A stretch of 64,000 nt of DNA, taken from NCBI RefSeq assembly GCF_900205925.1, contig NZ_OAOD01000001.1:1-64000 (forward strand). Direction: 5' to 3'. The stretch comes from Clostridium peptidivorans (lineage in GTDB: Bacteria > Bacillota > Clostridia > Clostridiales > Clostridiaceae). The position numbers were made by a program, and so were the translations under genes. Below, in pieces: positions 1 through 9,060 of this stretch (positions are counted from its first letter, which is position 1; the number at the start of each line of letters is the position of its first letter). The notes beneath the pieces are model-generated. The model was not told the origin of the DNA. It saw only the letters and a list, made by a program, of their open reading frames with translations, and searched no databases.

Positions 1-3
1 ATA

Positions 4-55
4 ATAAGGGGCTGTCTCAAAATGATTAAAAAATCATTTTGAGACAGCCCCTTAT
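4..55. repeat. 24-bp perfect inverted repeat (hairpin)
   Basis: Arms 4-27 and 32-55 are perfectly complementary around an AAAA loop. The arms begin with a GGGGCTGTCTC block that is GC-rich for this genome. It could be a strong transcription terminator for a gene upstream of the window, or a small palindromic mobile repeat. No U-rich tract follows, so the terminator reading is not certain. Confidence 0.7.
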
Positions 56-158
56 CACTTATTCTTAGTAAGTAATAATTATTGTTTATTAAAATTATGA
101 AATATGATATCATATTAACAGAAAATATAAAAGTTAAATCATGGATGGTGAGGAGTAT

Positions 159-803
159 ATGAATATAGAAAAAAATTTAGATATCATAAAAAGGGATCCA
201 TATTTCATAAAAAATATAGATAATCCTACAGAGGAAATGTGCCTATGTGCTGTAAAAAATGCATGGAATTCACTAAAGTTTATAAAAACTCCTTCAATAG
301 AGGTTATGAAAGAAGCAGTAAAAAACAGGGGATGGGCACTACAATTTATAAAAGAGCCTCCTTATGAAATTCAAAAGTTAGCAATAGATAGAGATCCAGA
401 TTCCATAAAATATATAAAAGAGCCCTCTTTAGAACTACAACTTATGGCAGTACATAAAGATTGGAGTGTACTAAAATATATTGAAAATCCATTTTTAGAG
501 GTTGAAAAAGTTGCAATCAACAAAAATGAAGAGTCAATGAGATATATTGTAAACTTAAATGAAGAAAAGTTAAGAGTGCTTGTAGTAGAAAATATAAAAA
601 TAGCTAAGTATATAGATGAGTATAGCAAGGAAAAGTTATTAGATACAATAAAATTTAAACTAGGGGAAGAAGACATAGATAGCAAATATGTAATTGACTT
701 TATAGAATGTGAAGCATTTAAGTTCAATAGAATAAAATTTATTCATAAGTATGGAAGTAAGAAAACTAAGAAAATATTAGTAGACTATAAACTTGGAACA
801 TAA
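159..803 (+). CDS. DUF4116-like repeat protein
   Basis: A 214-residue protein of repeated units of about 24 residues. Each carries a pattern like A-V-x(5)-W-x-L-x-F/Y-I-x-x-P-x-x-E, seen four to five times before a less regular C-terminus. This resembles DUF4116 repeats of unknown function; there is no signal peptide or membrane segment. I start at ATG 159 because GGTGAGGAG lies just before it; an in-frame ATG at 141 has no ribosome binding site. It is 13 bp upstream of an AAA+ ATPase and a VWA-like protein on the same strand, so it is probably their operon partner. Function unknown. Confidence 0.7.
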   Translation: MNIEKNLDIIKRDPYFIKNIDNPTEEMCLCAVKNAWNSLKFIKTPSIEVMKEAVKNRGWALQFIKEPPYEIQKLAIDRDPDSIKYIKEPSLELQLMAVHKDWSVLKYIENPFLEVEKVAINKNEESMRYIVNLNEEKLRVLVVENIKIAKYIDEYSKEKLLDTIKFKLGEEDIDSKYVIDFIECEAFKFNRIKFIHKYGSKKTKKILVDYKLGT

Positions 804-816
804 GGAGTGATAATAA

Positions 817-1953
817 ATGAATTTTAATGATGCGCTTTTAACAGTAAAACTTGCAATAGTAAGCGGTGCAGTACCACTTTTAATAGGAGAGAGCGGTATA
901 GGAAAAACTTCATTGATAAAGAAATTAGGTGTAGATGAAAATTATTATGTAGTAAATATAGATGCTAATCTTTTAAAAGAAGGAGAAATAGGAGGACTTC
1001 CTACAGTAGAAGATTATGTAGTAAGTAAAGATGGAAAAATGATTAAAAATAAAAGAACGGTATATGCTATACATATAAAACTTTTGCAAATAGAGGAATA
1101 TTTAAGAGAAAATAATGCTGGAAAAGTGCTATTATTTATAGATGAAATAAACAGATGTGAACATACAGTACAACAAGAGCTTATGAACTTAATATTAAAT
1201 AGGGAAATAAATGGGTACATGCTTCCTGAAAATGTATATGTAATTGCTGCTATGAATCCTTCTAATAAATACGATAAATATCATCAAAGTGAATATCAAG
1301 TAGTAGATATGGATCCTGCCCAGGAAAATAGGTTCGTTTGGATTGATATTGATTCAGATGCAAAAACTTGGCTTACATGGGCAATGAGTAAAGAGGGAAA
1401 TATACATAAAGATATTGTTGAATTTATTGGAACCTTTCCAGAGTATCTACATACACCTTATATAGAGGAAAGTATAAAAGCAACTCCAAGAAGCTGGCAA
1501 AGAGTTTCGAAAGCTTATGAAATTTATTTGAGTAATAAAAATAAATATCCTAGTAAAATATTTTATAATTTAATAAAGGGAAATGTAGGCGGAAGCATTG
1601 CACAAGACTTTTTAAATTTTTTAGAAGAAAACAAAAACCCAATTATTAAACCACAAGATATATTTGAAAAAGGATACTTAAGCGATGAATTATACGTAAA
1701 AGTGAAAAGTGAAAGTCATTCAAGACTTTATATTGCAGCTAAAAATGCTCTATCATACCTAAAGGACATTGAACATGGAGATAAGGAGATAAACTTATTT
1801 TCGGAGTTTATTCAGATGTATCCTAAAGATTTAAAGGTAGGTATAATGCAGGAGATTAAATTTAGTTACAGTGATTCATTGTACAAAGAATTTATAAATA
1901 ATGATATATTTATTGAAGGATACTTTAGTCTATATGAAGATTTAGAGGATTAA
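817..1953 (+). CDS. MoxR-type AAA+ ATPase
   Basis: A 378-residue ATPase. The Walker A motif G-E-S-G-I-G-K-T-S lies at residues 24-32 and the Walker B-like L-L-F-I-D-E-I-N near residues 107-114. The layout fits the MoxR/AAA_5 branch, which usually acts with a VWA-domain partner as a chaperone or metal-insertion machine. That partner type follows directly (gap 11 bp). The protein looks cytoplasmic. The substrate cannot be told from sequence. AGGAGTGATAATA precedes the ATG. Confidence 0.85.
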   Translation: MNFNDALLTVKLAIVSGAVPLLIGESGIGKTSLIKKLGVDENYYVVNIDANLLKEGEIGGLPTVEDYVVSKDGKMIKNKRTVYAIHIKLLQIEEYLRENNAGKVLLFIDEINRCEHTVQQELMNLILNREINGYMLPENVYVIAAMNPSNKYDKYHQSEYQVVDMDPAQENRFVWIDIDSDAKTWLTWAMSKEGNIHKDIVEFIGTFPEYLHTPYIEESIKATPRSWQRVSKAYEIYLSNKNKYPSKIFYNLIKGNVGGSIAQDFLNFLEENKNPIIKPQDIFEKGYLSDELYVKVKSESHSRLYIAAKNALSYLKDIEHGDKEINLFSEFIQMYPKDLKVGIMQEIKFSYSDSLYKEFINNDIFIEGYFSLYEDLED

Positions 1954-1964
1954 AGGAGATATTG

Positions 1965-3359
1965 ATGAATAGCAATGGTTTTGAGAATTTAAGAAAAGAA
2001 CTTTTAAAAGAAGTATATACTTTAGGAGAAGAGCTAAGCAAAAGTGAAAGCTTTAGAGTAAAATTTAATAAACTAACAGAATATTGTACTTTTTCACTAA
2101 TGGAGGGAGAAGATAATTTTTTTGGGTTATTCACTATGCAAATGAAAAGAAACATAAATTATAATACCGTTAGTGCATTAGGAACCACAGTATCCTTATC
2201 CAGCTTTATATTACATTTTAATCCAACAATATTTTTACAGTGTTCCTTAAAAGAAATGAGAGCTCTTATAAAGCATGAAATATATCATATCATGTTTGGA
2301 CATTTTAAAAGACATACAGAACTTAGAAAGAAATATAGTGAAGCTATAGTAAATTTAGCTTTAGACGTTTCTATAAATCAATATATTGAAAATTTACCAT
2401 CTTGGAGTCGCAGCATAAAGGAAGTAAGTTTATCTTATAATGTAGATTTAGAATATGAAGAGTCAGCAGAATACTATGCAGAAAAAATTCATAATGCTAT
2501 AGAGAAATTAATTAAAGATTCAGGTACAGAAATATCAAAGGAAGTGTTTAATAAGAGTGGATCTGAAAGTGAATATGTATTAGATATAGAAAAAATCCAT
2601 GATATATGGACGCAGGATAATTATGATTTTAATATGGAACATATAAATGAACTTACTAAAAAGACAGTTGAAAATGCCAAAAGAGGTAAAATGCCTACAT
2701 CAATAGAAAAAGCTATAAATTTATTAAATAAAAAAGCAGAAATATCTTGGAGTGATTATTTAAAAAAGATTTTAGGTACAATGCCTTCAGGTTATAAGAA
2801 AACCATAACTAGAAAGGATAGGAGACAACCGCATAGACTTGAACTTAGGGGAAAGCTTTCTAATCATTTAGCACAAATAATAATAGCAATAGATATAAGT
2901 GGAAGTATAACGGATAAAGAAGTTGAAAAAATAATGATTGAAGTATTAGATATAGTTAAAAATTATAAATCAGAAATTACTATTATAGAATGTGATAATA
3001 GTATAAGAAGAAATTATAAGGTTAAAAGTAAAAAAGATGTAAAACCAAAAGTGGATACAAAGGGAGGCACTGCTTTTTCTCCAGTATTTGAATATATATA
3101 TGATAATAAGTTAAGGAATCATTTCCTCATATATTTCACAGATGGAGTAGGAGAAAAGGAACTTACTGTAAATCCAATAAATTATAAAACGTTATGGGTT
3201 CTTACAGGAAAGGAAGAAAATTTATCGCTTACAAATCCCCAAGGTGAAGTAAAAAAATTATCTAATAAACCTACTATGAAAAATGATGTAAATATTGCAA
3301 TAGAAGCAATGAAAGAAATAACTAAGGATTGGGCAGCAGCTGCTAATCAGTATATTTAA
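1965..3359 (+). CDS. metallopeptidase / VWA-like protein (DUF2201 type)
   Basis: A 464-residue protein with two recognisable parts. The N-terminal half has a zinc-metallopeptidase-like H-E-x-x-H at H104-E105-H108. The C-terminal half has a VWA-like fold with a MIDAS-type D310-x-S312-x-S314 in the A-I-D-I-S-G-S-I segment. This is the DUF2201 arrangement. It pairs with the MoxR-type ATPase just upstream, as MoxR/VWA partners usually do. I use ATG 1965, six bases after AGGAG; a TTG at 1962 is too close to the ribosome binding site. Whether the H-E-x-x-H part is a working protease is unknown. Confidence 0.82.
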   Translation: MNSNGFENLRKELLKEVYTLGEELSKSESFRVKFNKLTEYCTFSLMEGEDNFFGLFTMQMKRNINYNTVSALGTTVSLSSFILHFNPTIFLQCSLKEMRALIKHEIYHIMFGHFKRHTELRKKYSEAIVNLALDVSINQYIENLPSWSRSIKEVSLSYNVDLEYEESAEYYAEKIHNAIEKLIKDSGTEISKEVFNKSGSESEYVLDIEKIHDIWTQDNYDFNMEHINELTKKTVENAKRGKMPTSIEKAINLLNKKAEISWSDYLKKILGTMPSGYKKTITRKDRRQPHRLELRGKLSNHLAQIIIAIDISGSITDKEVEKIMIEVLDIVKNYKSEITIIECDNSIRRNYKVKSKKDVKPKVDTKGGTAFSPVFEYIYDNKLRNHFLIYFTDGVGEKELTVNPINYKTLWVLTGKEENLSLTNPQGEVKKLSNKPTMKNDVNIAIEAMKEITKDWAAAANQYI

Positions 3360-3436
3360 TAAAGTATATAATAAAATTATCTAAAAAGGAAATTATAATA
3401 TATGATATCGTATTTGTAGGGAAGGATGTATACTAT

Positions 3437-4312
3437 ATGAATTTAAAAATAATAGATAAACCTATAGCGTGGCATCTAAAAAATTTAACATTTATAATTA
3501 TAGGTACGTTAATATCGTCATTAGGTATTAACCTATTTATAGTAAATGCTAATCTTTTGAGTGGAGGAGTATCTGGTATAGCTCTTATATTACAATATGT
3601 ATTTAATATACCAGCGGGGTATTCAACTCTTGCAATAAATATACCACTTCTTTATTTAAGTTATAAGAAAATGGACTTAAGATTTACGTTATACACTATC
3701 ATAGCAACTATTTCATTTTCTGTAATGCTTATAGTAACAAATCCATTACAAAATATAATTTCCATAGATGATACTTTGCTGTTATCCCTGTATGGTGGAA
3801 TATTAAATGGGGTAGGAATAGGAATAGCATTTACTTATTATGGCTCTACTGGAGGATTAGATATAATTTCCTCGGTTTTGAAAAAGAAAAATGAAAATTT
3901 TAATATAGGAACTACTACATTTTCAGTAAATGCTGTAATAGTTATTATAGGAGCATTTATATTCGGAATCACAAGTGCATTATATACACTAGTATCTATA
4001 TATATAACATCATATATGATAGATATGGTTATTAAAGGTTTTGATAGAAAAAATAAGTTGATTTTTATAATAACTGAAAAAGAAAAAGAAGTTAGTGAAG
4101 CTATAATGCAAAATTTAAGTAGAGGTGTTACTTTTTTATATGGTGAAGGTGCATATACTAATGCTGAAAGAAAGGTGTTATATTGTGTAGTAAATCTTCC
4201 ACAAGTACCACTTTTAAAACAAATGGTGAAAGATATAGATCCAAATTCCTTTATTTCTATATTGGATGTAGCGGAAGTAGAAGGAAAGGGGTTTAGAAAA
4301 GATTCTATATAA
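3437..4312 (+). CDS. YitT family membrane protein
   Basis: A 291-residue integral membrane protein. About five to six hydrophobic segments span residues 15-205, and a soluble C-terminal DUF2179 domain occupies about residues 215-285 (I-I-T-E-K near its start, then T-Y-G/Y-G-E-G-A-Y and V-V-N-L-P-Q). This is the usual YitT family architecture. The transported substrate, if any, is not established. GGGAAGGATG lies upstream of ATG 3437. It stands alone after the MoxR/VWA unit. Confidence 0.85.
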   Translation: MNLKIIDKPIAWHLKNLTFIIIGTLISSLGINLFIVNANLLSGGVSGIALILQYVFNIPAGYSTLAINIPLLYLSYKKMDLRFTLYTIIATISFSVMLIVTNPLQNIISIDDTLLLSLYGGILNGVGIGIAFTYYGSTGGLDIISSVLKKKNENFNIGTTTFSVNAVIVIIGAFIFGITSALYTLVSIYITSYMIDMVIKGFDRKNKLIFIITEKEKEVSEAIMQNLSRGVTFLYGEGAYTNAERKVLYCVVNLPQVPLLKQMVKDIDPNSFISILDVAEVEGKGFRKDSI

Positions 4313-4335
4313 TACAAAAAAATTCTATATTTAAT

Positions 4336-4363
4336 TTGAAAAACTATAGTTTTAGTTTATAAT
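4336..4363 (+). promoter_or_regulatory. sigma-A-type promoter of tkt
   Basis: TTGAAA at 4336-4341 and TATAAT at 4358-4363, separated by 16 bp, lie 34 bp before the transketolase start. This is a strong match to the housekeeping consensus. Confidence 0.7.
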
Positions 4364-4396
4364 ATTAATAGAATAAGTTAGAAAGGTGATGATTAC

Positions 4397-6385
4397 ATGA
4401 ATAATGTAGATAATTTAGCTGTAAATACCATAAGATTTTTATCCGCAGAAGCTATAGAAAAGGCTAATTCTGGTCACCCAGGATTACCATTAGGTGCAGC
4501 ACCTATGGCATATACCTTATGGGCAAAAAATATGAAACATAATCCTAAAAATCCTAACTGGATAGATAGAGATAGATTTGTGCTTTCAGCAGGACATGGT
4601 TCTATGCTTATATATTCACTTTTTCATATGTTTGGATATGGATTAACAATTGATGATCTTAAAAATTTTAGACAATGGGGAAGCAAAACACCAGGACACC
4701 CTGAATACAAGCATACTGTTGGAGTAGAAACTACTACAGGACCACTTGGACAGGGATTTTGTAATGCTGTAGGTATGGCTATAAGTGAAAGTTATTTAGC
4801 TGAAAAATTTAACAAACCTGATTTTGAAATGATAAATCATTATACATATACACTTGTAGGAGACGGATGTTTAATGGAAGGTATTACTTCAGAAGCAGCA
4901 TCCCTTGCAGGTACTTTAGGACTTGGAAAGCTTATAGCATTATACGATTCAAATAATATATCTATAGAAGGACATACAGATATAGCTTTTAGAGAAAATG
5001 TGGGTAAGAGATTTGAAGCTTATAATTGGCAGGTACTTTATGTAGAAGATGGAAATGATATAGAATCCATAGATAAAACAATTAAAGAAGCTAAGAATGA
5101 AGAAAGCAAGCCTTCACTTATTATAGTAAAAACACATATTGGATATGGATGTCCAGCAAAACAAGGCAAGTCTTCTGCTCATGGTGAACCATTAGGAGTA
5201 GATAATATAGGAGCTTCAAAAGAATTTTTAAAATGGGCTTATAAAGATGAGTTTTATGTTCCAGATGAAGTTAGAAATCACATGGAAAACCTTCAAAATG
5301 ATTTCTCAAAAGAAGAAGGAACTTGGAATGAGTTAAAGAAAAAATATGATGGAAGCTATCCTGAACTTGCTAAAGAATGGGATTTATGGTTTGCTAATAA
5401 ATTAAATGTAGATTTATTAAACGATGAGTCATTTTGGAGTTTTGATAAAAAGATGGCAACACGTGCATCCTCAGGAGAATTGATAAATAGATTAGCTAAA
5501 GTTCTTCCTAATTTAATTGGAGGTTCTGCAGACCTTGCACCATCTAATAAAACTTATATGAAAGACAAAGGTGATTTTTCAAAAGAAGATAGAAGCGGAG
5601 CAAATTTACATTTTGGAGTTAGAGAACATGCTATGGCTGCTATAGGTAATGGTATTGCTCTTCATGGAGGACTTAAAACATTTGTATCAACATTCTTTGT
5701 GTTCTCTGATTATATGAAGGCATCAATGAGATTATCAGCCCTTATGGGACTTCCTGTAACTTATGTTCTTACACATGATAGTATAGGAGTAGGAGAAGAT
5801 GGTCCTACTCATGAACCTATAGAACAATTAGCTGCACTTAGAAGTATACCTAATATGACAGTATACAGACCAGCGGATTCTAAGGAAACTGCTGCTGCAT
5901 GGTATCATGCTATAACTCATGAAGAAGGTCCAACAGCATTAGTATTAACAAGACAAAATCTTCCTTTATACGATGAAACAGGTAGGGAAGCTTTAAAGGG
6001 TGCTTATATACTTAAGGATTCTGAAAAAGATATACCAGATGCAATACTTATGGCTACTGGTTCAGAAGTAGAATTAATATATGAAGCATCCAAAGTATTA
6101 AAAGAAAAAGGAATAGATGTTAGAGTAGTAAGTATGCCTTCTTTAGAAGTATTTGAAGCTCAGGGAGAAGAATATAAGGAAAAGATTCTTCCAATGAATA
6201 TAAGAAAAAGAGTTGCAGTAGAAGCAGCTTCTTCATTTGGTTGGCATAAATATGTTGGATTAGATGGAGAAATAATATCAATTGATAGATTTGGCGCATC
6301 TGCTCCAGCAGAAATACTATTTAAAGAATTTGGATTTACTGTAGAAAATGTAGTTGAAAAAGTTGAAAAGTTAATGAACAAATAA
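4397..6385 (+). CDS. tkt: transketolase
   Basis: A 662-residue transketolase, close to the family's usual length. It transfers two-carbon ketol units between sugar phosphates in the non-oxidative pentose phosphate pathway, using thiamine diphosphate. The ThDP-binding motif G-D-G-C-L-M-E-G starts at residue 155. The N-terminal S-G-H-P-G-L-P-L-G and the E-x-x-A-A-x-R pyrimidine-domain segments (F-G-V-R-E-H-A-M, then [13 protein letters not shown]) are intact. AGAAAGGTGATG precedes the ATG. It has its own promoter and a following terminator, so it is probably monocistronic. Confidence 0.97.
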   Translation: MNNVDNLAVNTIRFLSAEAIEKANSGHPGLPLGAAPMAYTLWAKNMKHNPKNPNWIDRDRFVLSAGHGSMLIYSLFHMFGYGLTIDDLKNFRQWGSKTPGHPEYKHTVGVETTTGPLGQGFCNAVGMAISESYLAEKFNKPDFEMINHYTYTLVGDGCLMEGITSEAASLAGTLGLGKLIALYDSNNISIEGHTDIAFRENVGKRFEAYNWQVLYVEDGNDIESIDKTIKEAKNEESKPSLIIVKTHIGYGCPAKQGKSSAHGEPLGVDNIGASKEFLKWAYKDEFYVPDEVRNHMENLQNDFSKEEGTWNELKKKYDGSYPELAKEWDLWFANKLNVDLLNDESFWSFDKKMATRASSGELINRLAKVLPNLIGGSADLAPSNKTYMKDKGDFSKEDRSGANLHFGVREHAMAAIGNGIALHGGLKTFVSTFFVFSDYMKASMRLSALMGLPVTYVLTHDSIGVGEDGPTHEPIEQLAALRSIPNMTVYRPADSKETAAAWYHAITHEEGPTALVLTRQNLPLYDETGREALKGAYILKDSEKDIPDAILMATGSEVELIYEASKVLKEKGIDVRVVSMPSLEVFEAQGEEYKEKILPMNIRKRVAVEAASSFGWHKYVGLDGEIISIDRFGASAPAEILFKEFGFTVENVVEKVEKLMNK

Positions 6386-6392
6386 TAAAACT

Positions 6393-6432
6393 AAAAAAAT
6401 AGAGCATGTTAAATAGTATGCTCTATTTTTTT
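6393..6432. terminator. bidirectional terminator
   Basis: A 15-bp perfect stem (6393-6407 with 6418-6432) has a 10-nt loop, an A-run on the left and a T-run on the right. It sits between convergent tkt and the deacetylase gene and can serve both; the deacetylase stop codon lies within the stem. Confidence 0.85.
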
Positions 6433-7199
6433 AGTTTATAATAATATTCTTGTGTATTGTTATCTATAACTTTGAAGTCATATCCTAAGTCTTTATAGTA
6501 TCTGATTATTTGTGGAAGAGCTTTCGCAGTGTTTTTATTCTTAGAATTACAATGAAGTAATAATATAAGTCTGCTATAGCTTTCTTTATATTTCTTTGCA
6601 TTTTGAACAAGTTTATTTGTAGTTAAATTTGGATTCACTCCATCAAAAATATCTACATTCCAATCATAAACTTTGAAATTATGCTCATGTAAACTTAACA
6701 AAAAATCTTCAGTGAGATGGTTAGCGCTTCCGCCTGGAAATCTTATTACTGAAGGTGAAATATTAATAACATCCTTAACTTTATTACGCACCTTTTCCAT
6801 TTCTTCTATAAATACTTCTTTACTTGAATATATACTTTTAAAATTGTGAGAATAAGTATGAAGTCCTATAGCATGACCCTCATTGTGTATTCTTTTTAGT
6901 ATATCTTCTCGCCCTTCAATTTCCTTACCTACTACAAAAAATGTAGCTTTTACGTCATTTTCTTTTAAAACATCTAATAGCTTATCTGTAATTATACAGG
7001 TAGGACCGTCATCAAATGTAAGATATACAGTTCTTTTATAGGTTGAATCATCTGCATTATAAGCGCTTAAAGGATTTGATTTATCTTTAGCGTGTAATAT
7101 ATTTAAATTTTTATTCTTAGTACTAATTATAGCTATAAAGACTAAAACGAAAGATAATGTAAATATTATAATTTTTTTAAACTTAAGCACTGCTATCAA
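6423..7199 (-). CDS. polysaccharide deacetylase (NodB family), membrane-anchored
   Basis: A 258-residue protein with an N-terminal hydrophobic anchor (about residues 10-25) and then a NodB domain. Motifs seen are L-T-F-D-D-G-P (metal/catalytic Asp pair) and H-T-Y-S-H (metal-binding His pair), then R-F-P-G-G and, near the end, L-L-L-H. The family removes acetyl groups from peptidoglycan or other surface polysaccharides outside the membrane. The start is a TTG at 7199 with a poor ribosome binding site; a GTG three codons on is possible. Convergent with tkt. Confidence 0.85.
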   Translation of the reverse strand: MIAVLKFKKIIIFTLSFVLVFIAIISTKNKNLNILHAKDKSNPLSAYNADDSTYKRTVYLTFDDGPTCIITDKLLDVLKENDVKATFFVVGKEIEGREDILKRIHNEGHAIGLHTYSHNFKSIYSSKEVFIEEMEKVRNKVKDVINISPSVIRFPGGSANHLTEDFLLSLHEHNFKVYDWNVDIFDGVNPNLTTNKLVQNAKKYKESYSRLILLLHCNSKNKNTAKALPQIIRYYKDLGYDFKVIDNNTQEYYYKLKK

Positions 7200-7322
7200 C
7201 TACTTTCATTATATTATTATAATTAGTATCTCACTAAATTTTTTTTTTATTAAGTTTATTATTTTAAGCTGTCAATAATGTAAAATATAATTTTTTTAAA
7301 TATATTATTAAAAATATATTAA

Positions 7323-7351
7323 TTGACTAAAATGTACTAAAAAAGTATAAT
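7323..7351 (+). promoter_or_regulatory. sigma-A-type promoter of a leader RNA
   Basis: TTGACT at 7323-7328 and TATAAT at 7346-7351 with a 17-bp spacer. Transcription would start near 7358, leaving a leader of about 165 nt before the first recognised gene. Bases 7200-7322 hold only AT-rich sequence, presumably including the divergent deacetylase promoter. Confidence 0.75.
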
Positions 7352-7356
7352 AAGAT

Positions 7357-7504
7357 ATATCCCTTTTGTTGGTAATTTTTACGAGCAAAAGAGATATTAT
7401 ATTTTAATATGCCTAATTGCAAGGAAGCTACTAAGCAAAAGGGGGAAATACATGAATAATAACGCATTTAAACCTTCTAGAGCTTTTCTAGAAGGTTTTT
7501 ATTT
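7357..7504 (+). ncRNA. structured 5' leader, class unknown
   Basis: Just after the promoter, 7357-7397 can fold into a hairpin (7357-7361 with 7393-7397, 7363-7368 with 7386-7391, then GTAA/TTAC). The same left segment, CCCTTTTG at 7361-7368, is also perfectly complementary to CAAAAGGG at 7436-7443. The two pairings exclude each other, and a terminator follows at 7471-7504. This looks like an attenuator or riboswitch. I could not match the conserved core of any riboswitch class I know, so the ligand is unknown. Confidence 0.5.
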
Positions 7505-7520
7505 ATATAGAGGAGGATAA
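7452..7520 (+). CDS. possible 22-codon leader ORF
   Basis: AAAAGGGGG lies 5-7 bp before ATG 7452. The frame stays open for 22 codons through the terminator hairpin and ends with TAA overlapping the ribosome binding site region of the next gene. The strong ribosome binding site and the overlap with the terminator suggest a possible leader peptide. No homology is recognised and it may not be translated. Confidence 0.3.
   Translation: MNNNAFKPSRAFLEGFYLYRGG
7471..7504 (+). terminator. terminator/attenuator before the TM1266-like gene
   Basis: An 11-bp perfect stem (7471-7481 with 7487-7497), loop GCTTT, then a T-rich tail. It is only 20 bp before the next start codon and inside the leader transcript, so it probably acts as an attenuator. 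Confidence 0.8.
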
Positions 7521-7523
7521 TTT

Positions 7524-7769
7524 ATGGATAAAAGAATAGGAGTAGTAGGCATAGTTGTAGAGGAACTTGAAAGTGCAGAAAAGGTTAATAATACGTTACA
7601 TGAATTTGCATCTATAATAGTTGGAAGATTAGGTATTCCTTATAGAGAAAGAGGAATTAGTGTAATTTCTCTTATAGTAGATGGTACATCAGATGAGATA
7701 AGTGCCATGACAGGTAAAATTGGAAAAATAAAAGGTGTAAATGTAAAGTCGGCTATGACAAAGAAATAA
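7524..7769 (+). CDS. TM1266-type iron-only hydrogenase system regulator
   Basis: An 81-residue protein with an ACT/ferredoxin-like pattern: R-I-G-V-V-G-I-V-V-E at the start, G-R-L-G-I-P-Y in the middle and G-K-I-G-K-I-K-G-V near the end. This matches the TM1266 family, which often sits near [FeFe]-hydrogenase genes and is a putative regulator; its mechanism is not established. AGAGGAGG precedes ATG 7524. It shares a transcript with the ECF S component 22 bp downstream, both after the leader attenuator. No hydrogenase gene is in this window. Confidence 0.8.
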   Translation: MDKRIGVVGIVVEELESAEKVNNTLHEFASIIVGRLGIPYRERGISVISLIVDGTSDEISAMTGKIGKIKGVNVKSAMTKK

Positions 7770-7791
7770 TTTTATAATTAGGGGGACGTAA

Positions 7792-8319
7792 ATGAATACT
7801 GTACAAAAATTAGTAAGAGCATCTTTATTATTAGCTTTAGCCATTGCAGCACAAGCTATAGGAAGGAATTTCCCTCAAATAAGTCAATTATTTGTTGGAT
7901 CTATAGTAAATGCTGTACTTATAATCGCAGCTATAAGCTGTGGAATGCAATGGGGAATACTGGTTGGAGGACTAACTCCTCTTTTAGCATGGTCTATTGG
8001 CCAATTACCAGCACCATTTGGTCCATTTGTACCTTTTATAATGTTAGGTAATATTATATTCGTGGTAGCATTTTCATTAATAAACAAAATGGGGGATAAA
8101 GCTAGTATTTTTGGAATAATAATAAGTTCATTATTAAAATTTGGATTTCTATTTTTAGCATCTTCTAAGCTTATTACTATATTTAACTTAGCCATTCCTA
8201 AAAAAGTTGCAGATAAGTTAGTAATTAGCATGGGAGCTCCTCAGCTTATTACTGCACTTTTAGGCGGGTTTATAGCACTTATATTAACAAATTTATTAAA
8301 GAAGAGAAGAGTATTATAA
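7792..8319 (+). CDS. ECF transporter S component (substrate unknown)
   Basis: A 175-residue membrane protein with about five to six hydrophobic segments. The N-terminal R-A-S-L-L-L-A-L-A-I-A-A-Q motif and small size fit the substrate-binding subunit of energy-coupling-factor vitamin or metal importers. The A/T subunits are not in the window. GGGGGACGTAA precedes the ATG. The substrate is not predictable by eye; the unassigned leader upstream might sense it. Confidence 0.75.
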   Translation: MNTVQKLVRASLLLALAIAAQAIGRNFPQISQLFVGSIVNAVLIIAAISCGMQWGILVGGLTPLLAWSIGQLPAPFGPFVPFIMLGNIIFVVAFSLINKMGDKASIFGIIISSLLKFGFLFLASSKLITIFNLAIPKKVADKLVISMGAPQLITALLGGFIALILTNLLKKRRVL

Positions 8320-8350
8320 GAGGATGGAAAATTCCATCCTCTTATTTTTT
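8318..8350 (+). terminator. terminator after the ECF gene
   Basis: An 11-bp perfect stem (8318-8328 with 8333-8343), loop AAAT, followed by ATTTTTT. It lies between convergent genes. Confidence 0.88.
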
Positions 8351-8930
8351 ACAGTAGCACTTTATTATTATCATAATTTGAATTGGTCAATGAATTACTT
8401 AGATTATATGTTCTTAATAAAGATTTAGCTAAATTATTAGCCATAGAATATACATAAAATAATCTTGTTTGTTGAAGCATATATAAATTAGCATATTTAA
8501 TATTATGATATTTATTTACAACAGCTTTTATAGATACATTTCCCATACAAAATGCACTATCACATAAGGCAGAAGCAGGAATTAAAGGGGTATCCTCTAT
8601 TATAAATTTACCAATACTTTTTTTATCTCCTAAACAAGCATCTAATGCAATTATAAAATGATCTTTATATTTGTCTTTAATTGTATCATTATTAGATTTA
8701 ATAAAACCCAAGTCTATAATATTTTCAAGATCCCCTAGTATGTCATAAGAGCAATTGCTTTCCTTTAGAAGTGTACCAGTTAGGGGACCAAAAGAGTCTC
8801 CTAAACAATTATCAGTGCCTATACAAAGTATCAAAATCTTTTTTTTATCTTTAATTTTAGGATATATAAAATTAGAAACATTAATAATTGAATCATCACT
8901 TAAAGCATCACAATAATACTTTTCTCCCAT
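8349..8930 (-). CDS. YyaC-like spore protein (DUF1256, GPR-related)
   Basis: A 193-residue protein of the DUF1256/YyaC family, structurally related to the spore germination protease GPR. Seen are the conserved L-C-I-G-T-D-N-C-L-G-D-S-F-G-P near residues 35-49, the A-L-D-A-C-L-G segment, and A-S-A-L-C-D-S-A-F-C-M-G-N. The family is sporulation-linked in Bacillota; the biochemical role is not settled. It reads towards the ECF gene and has AT-rich upstream DNA with its own promoter region around 8945-9000. Confidence 0.85.
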   Translation of the reverse strand: MGEKYYCDALSDDSIINVSNFIYPKIKDKKKILILCIGTDNCLGDSFGPLTGTLLKESNCSYDILGDLENIIDLGFIKSNNDTIKDKYKDHFIIALDACLGDKKSIGKFIIEDTPLIPASALCDSAFCMGNVSIKAVVNKYHNIKYANLYMLQQTRLFYVYSMANNLAKSLLRTYNLSNSLTNSNYDNNKVLL

Positions 8931-9019
8931 GATTTTGGCCCCCTTTTAACTTTGCCATGTACTTACATTAAATAATATATATTATAACATATATTGCCTA
9001 TATATTGAATAAATTGGAA

Positions 9020-9051
9020 TAAAAAATAGAGCAGTATATAAATACTGCTCT
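9020..9051 (-). terminator. terminator of the Cys/His-rich gene
   Basis: A 10-bp perfect stem (9028-9037 with 9042-9051); read on the minus strand it is followed by a T-rich run (9020-9027). It lies 10 bp beyond the stop of the small gene. Confidence 0.75.
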
Positions 9052-9060
9052 TAATAATCT

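Noticed and set aside
3838..4317. Long minus-strand open frame opposite the YitT gene
   Set aside because: No ribosome binding site, no recognisable domain, and its composition is that of a shadow of the plus-strand gene.
7357..7460. c-di-GMP, THF, TPP or preQ1 riboswitch
   Set aside because: I compared the leader with the core motifs of these classes from memory and found no convincing match.
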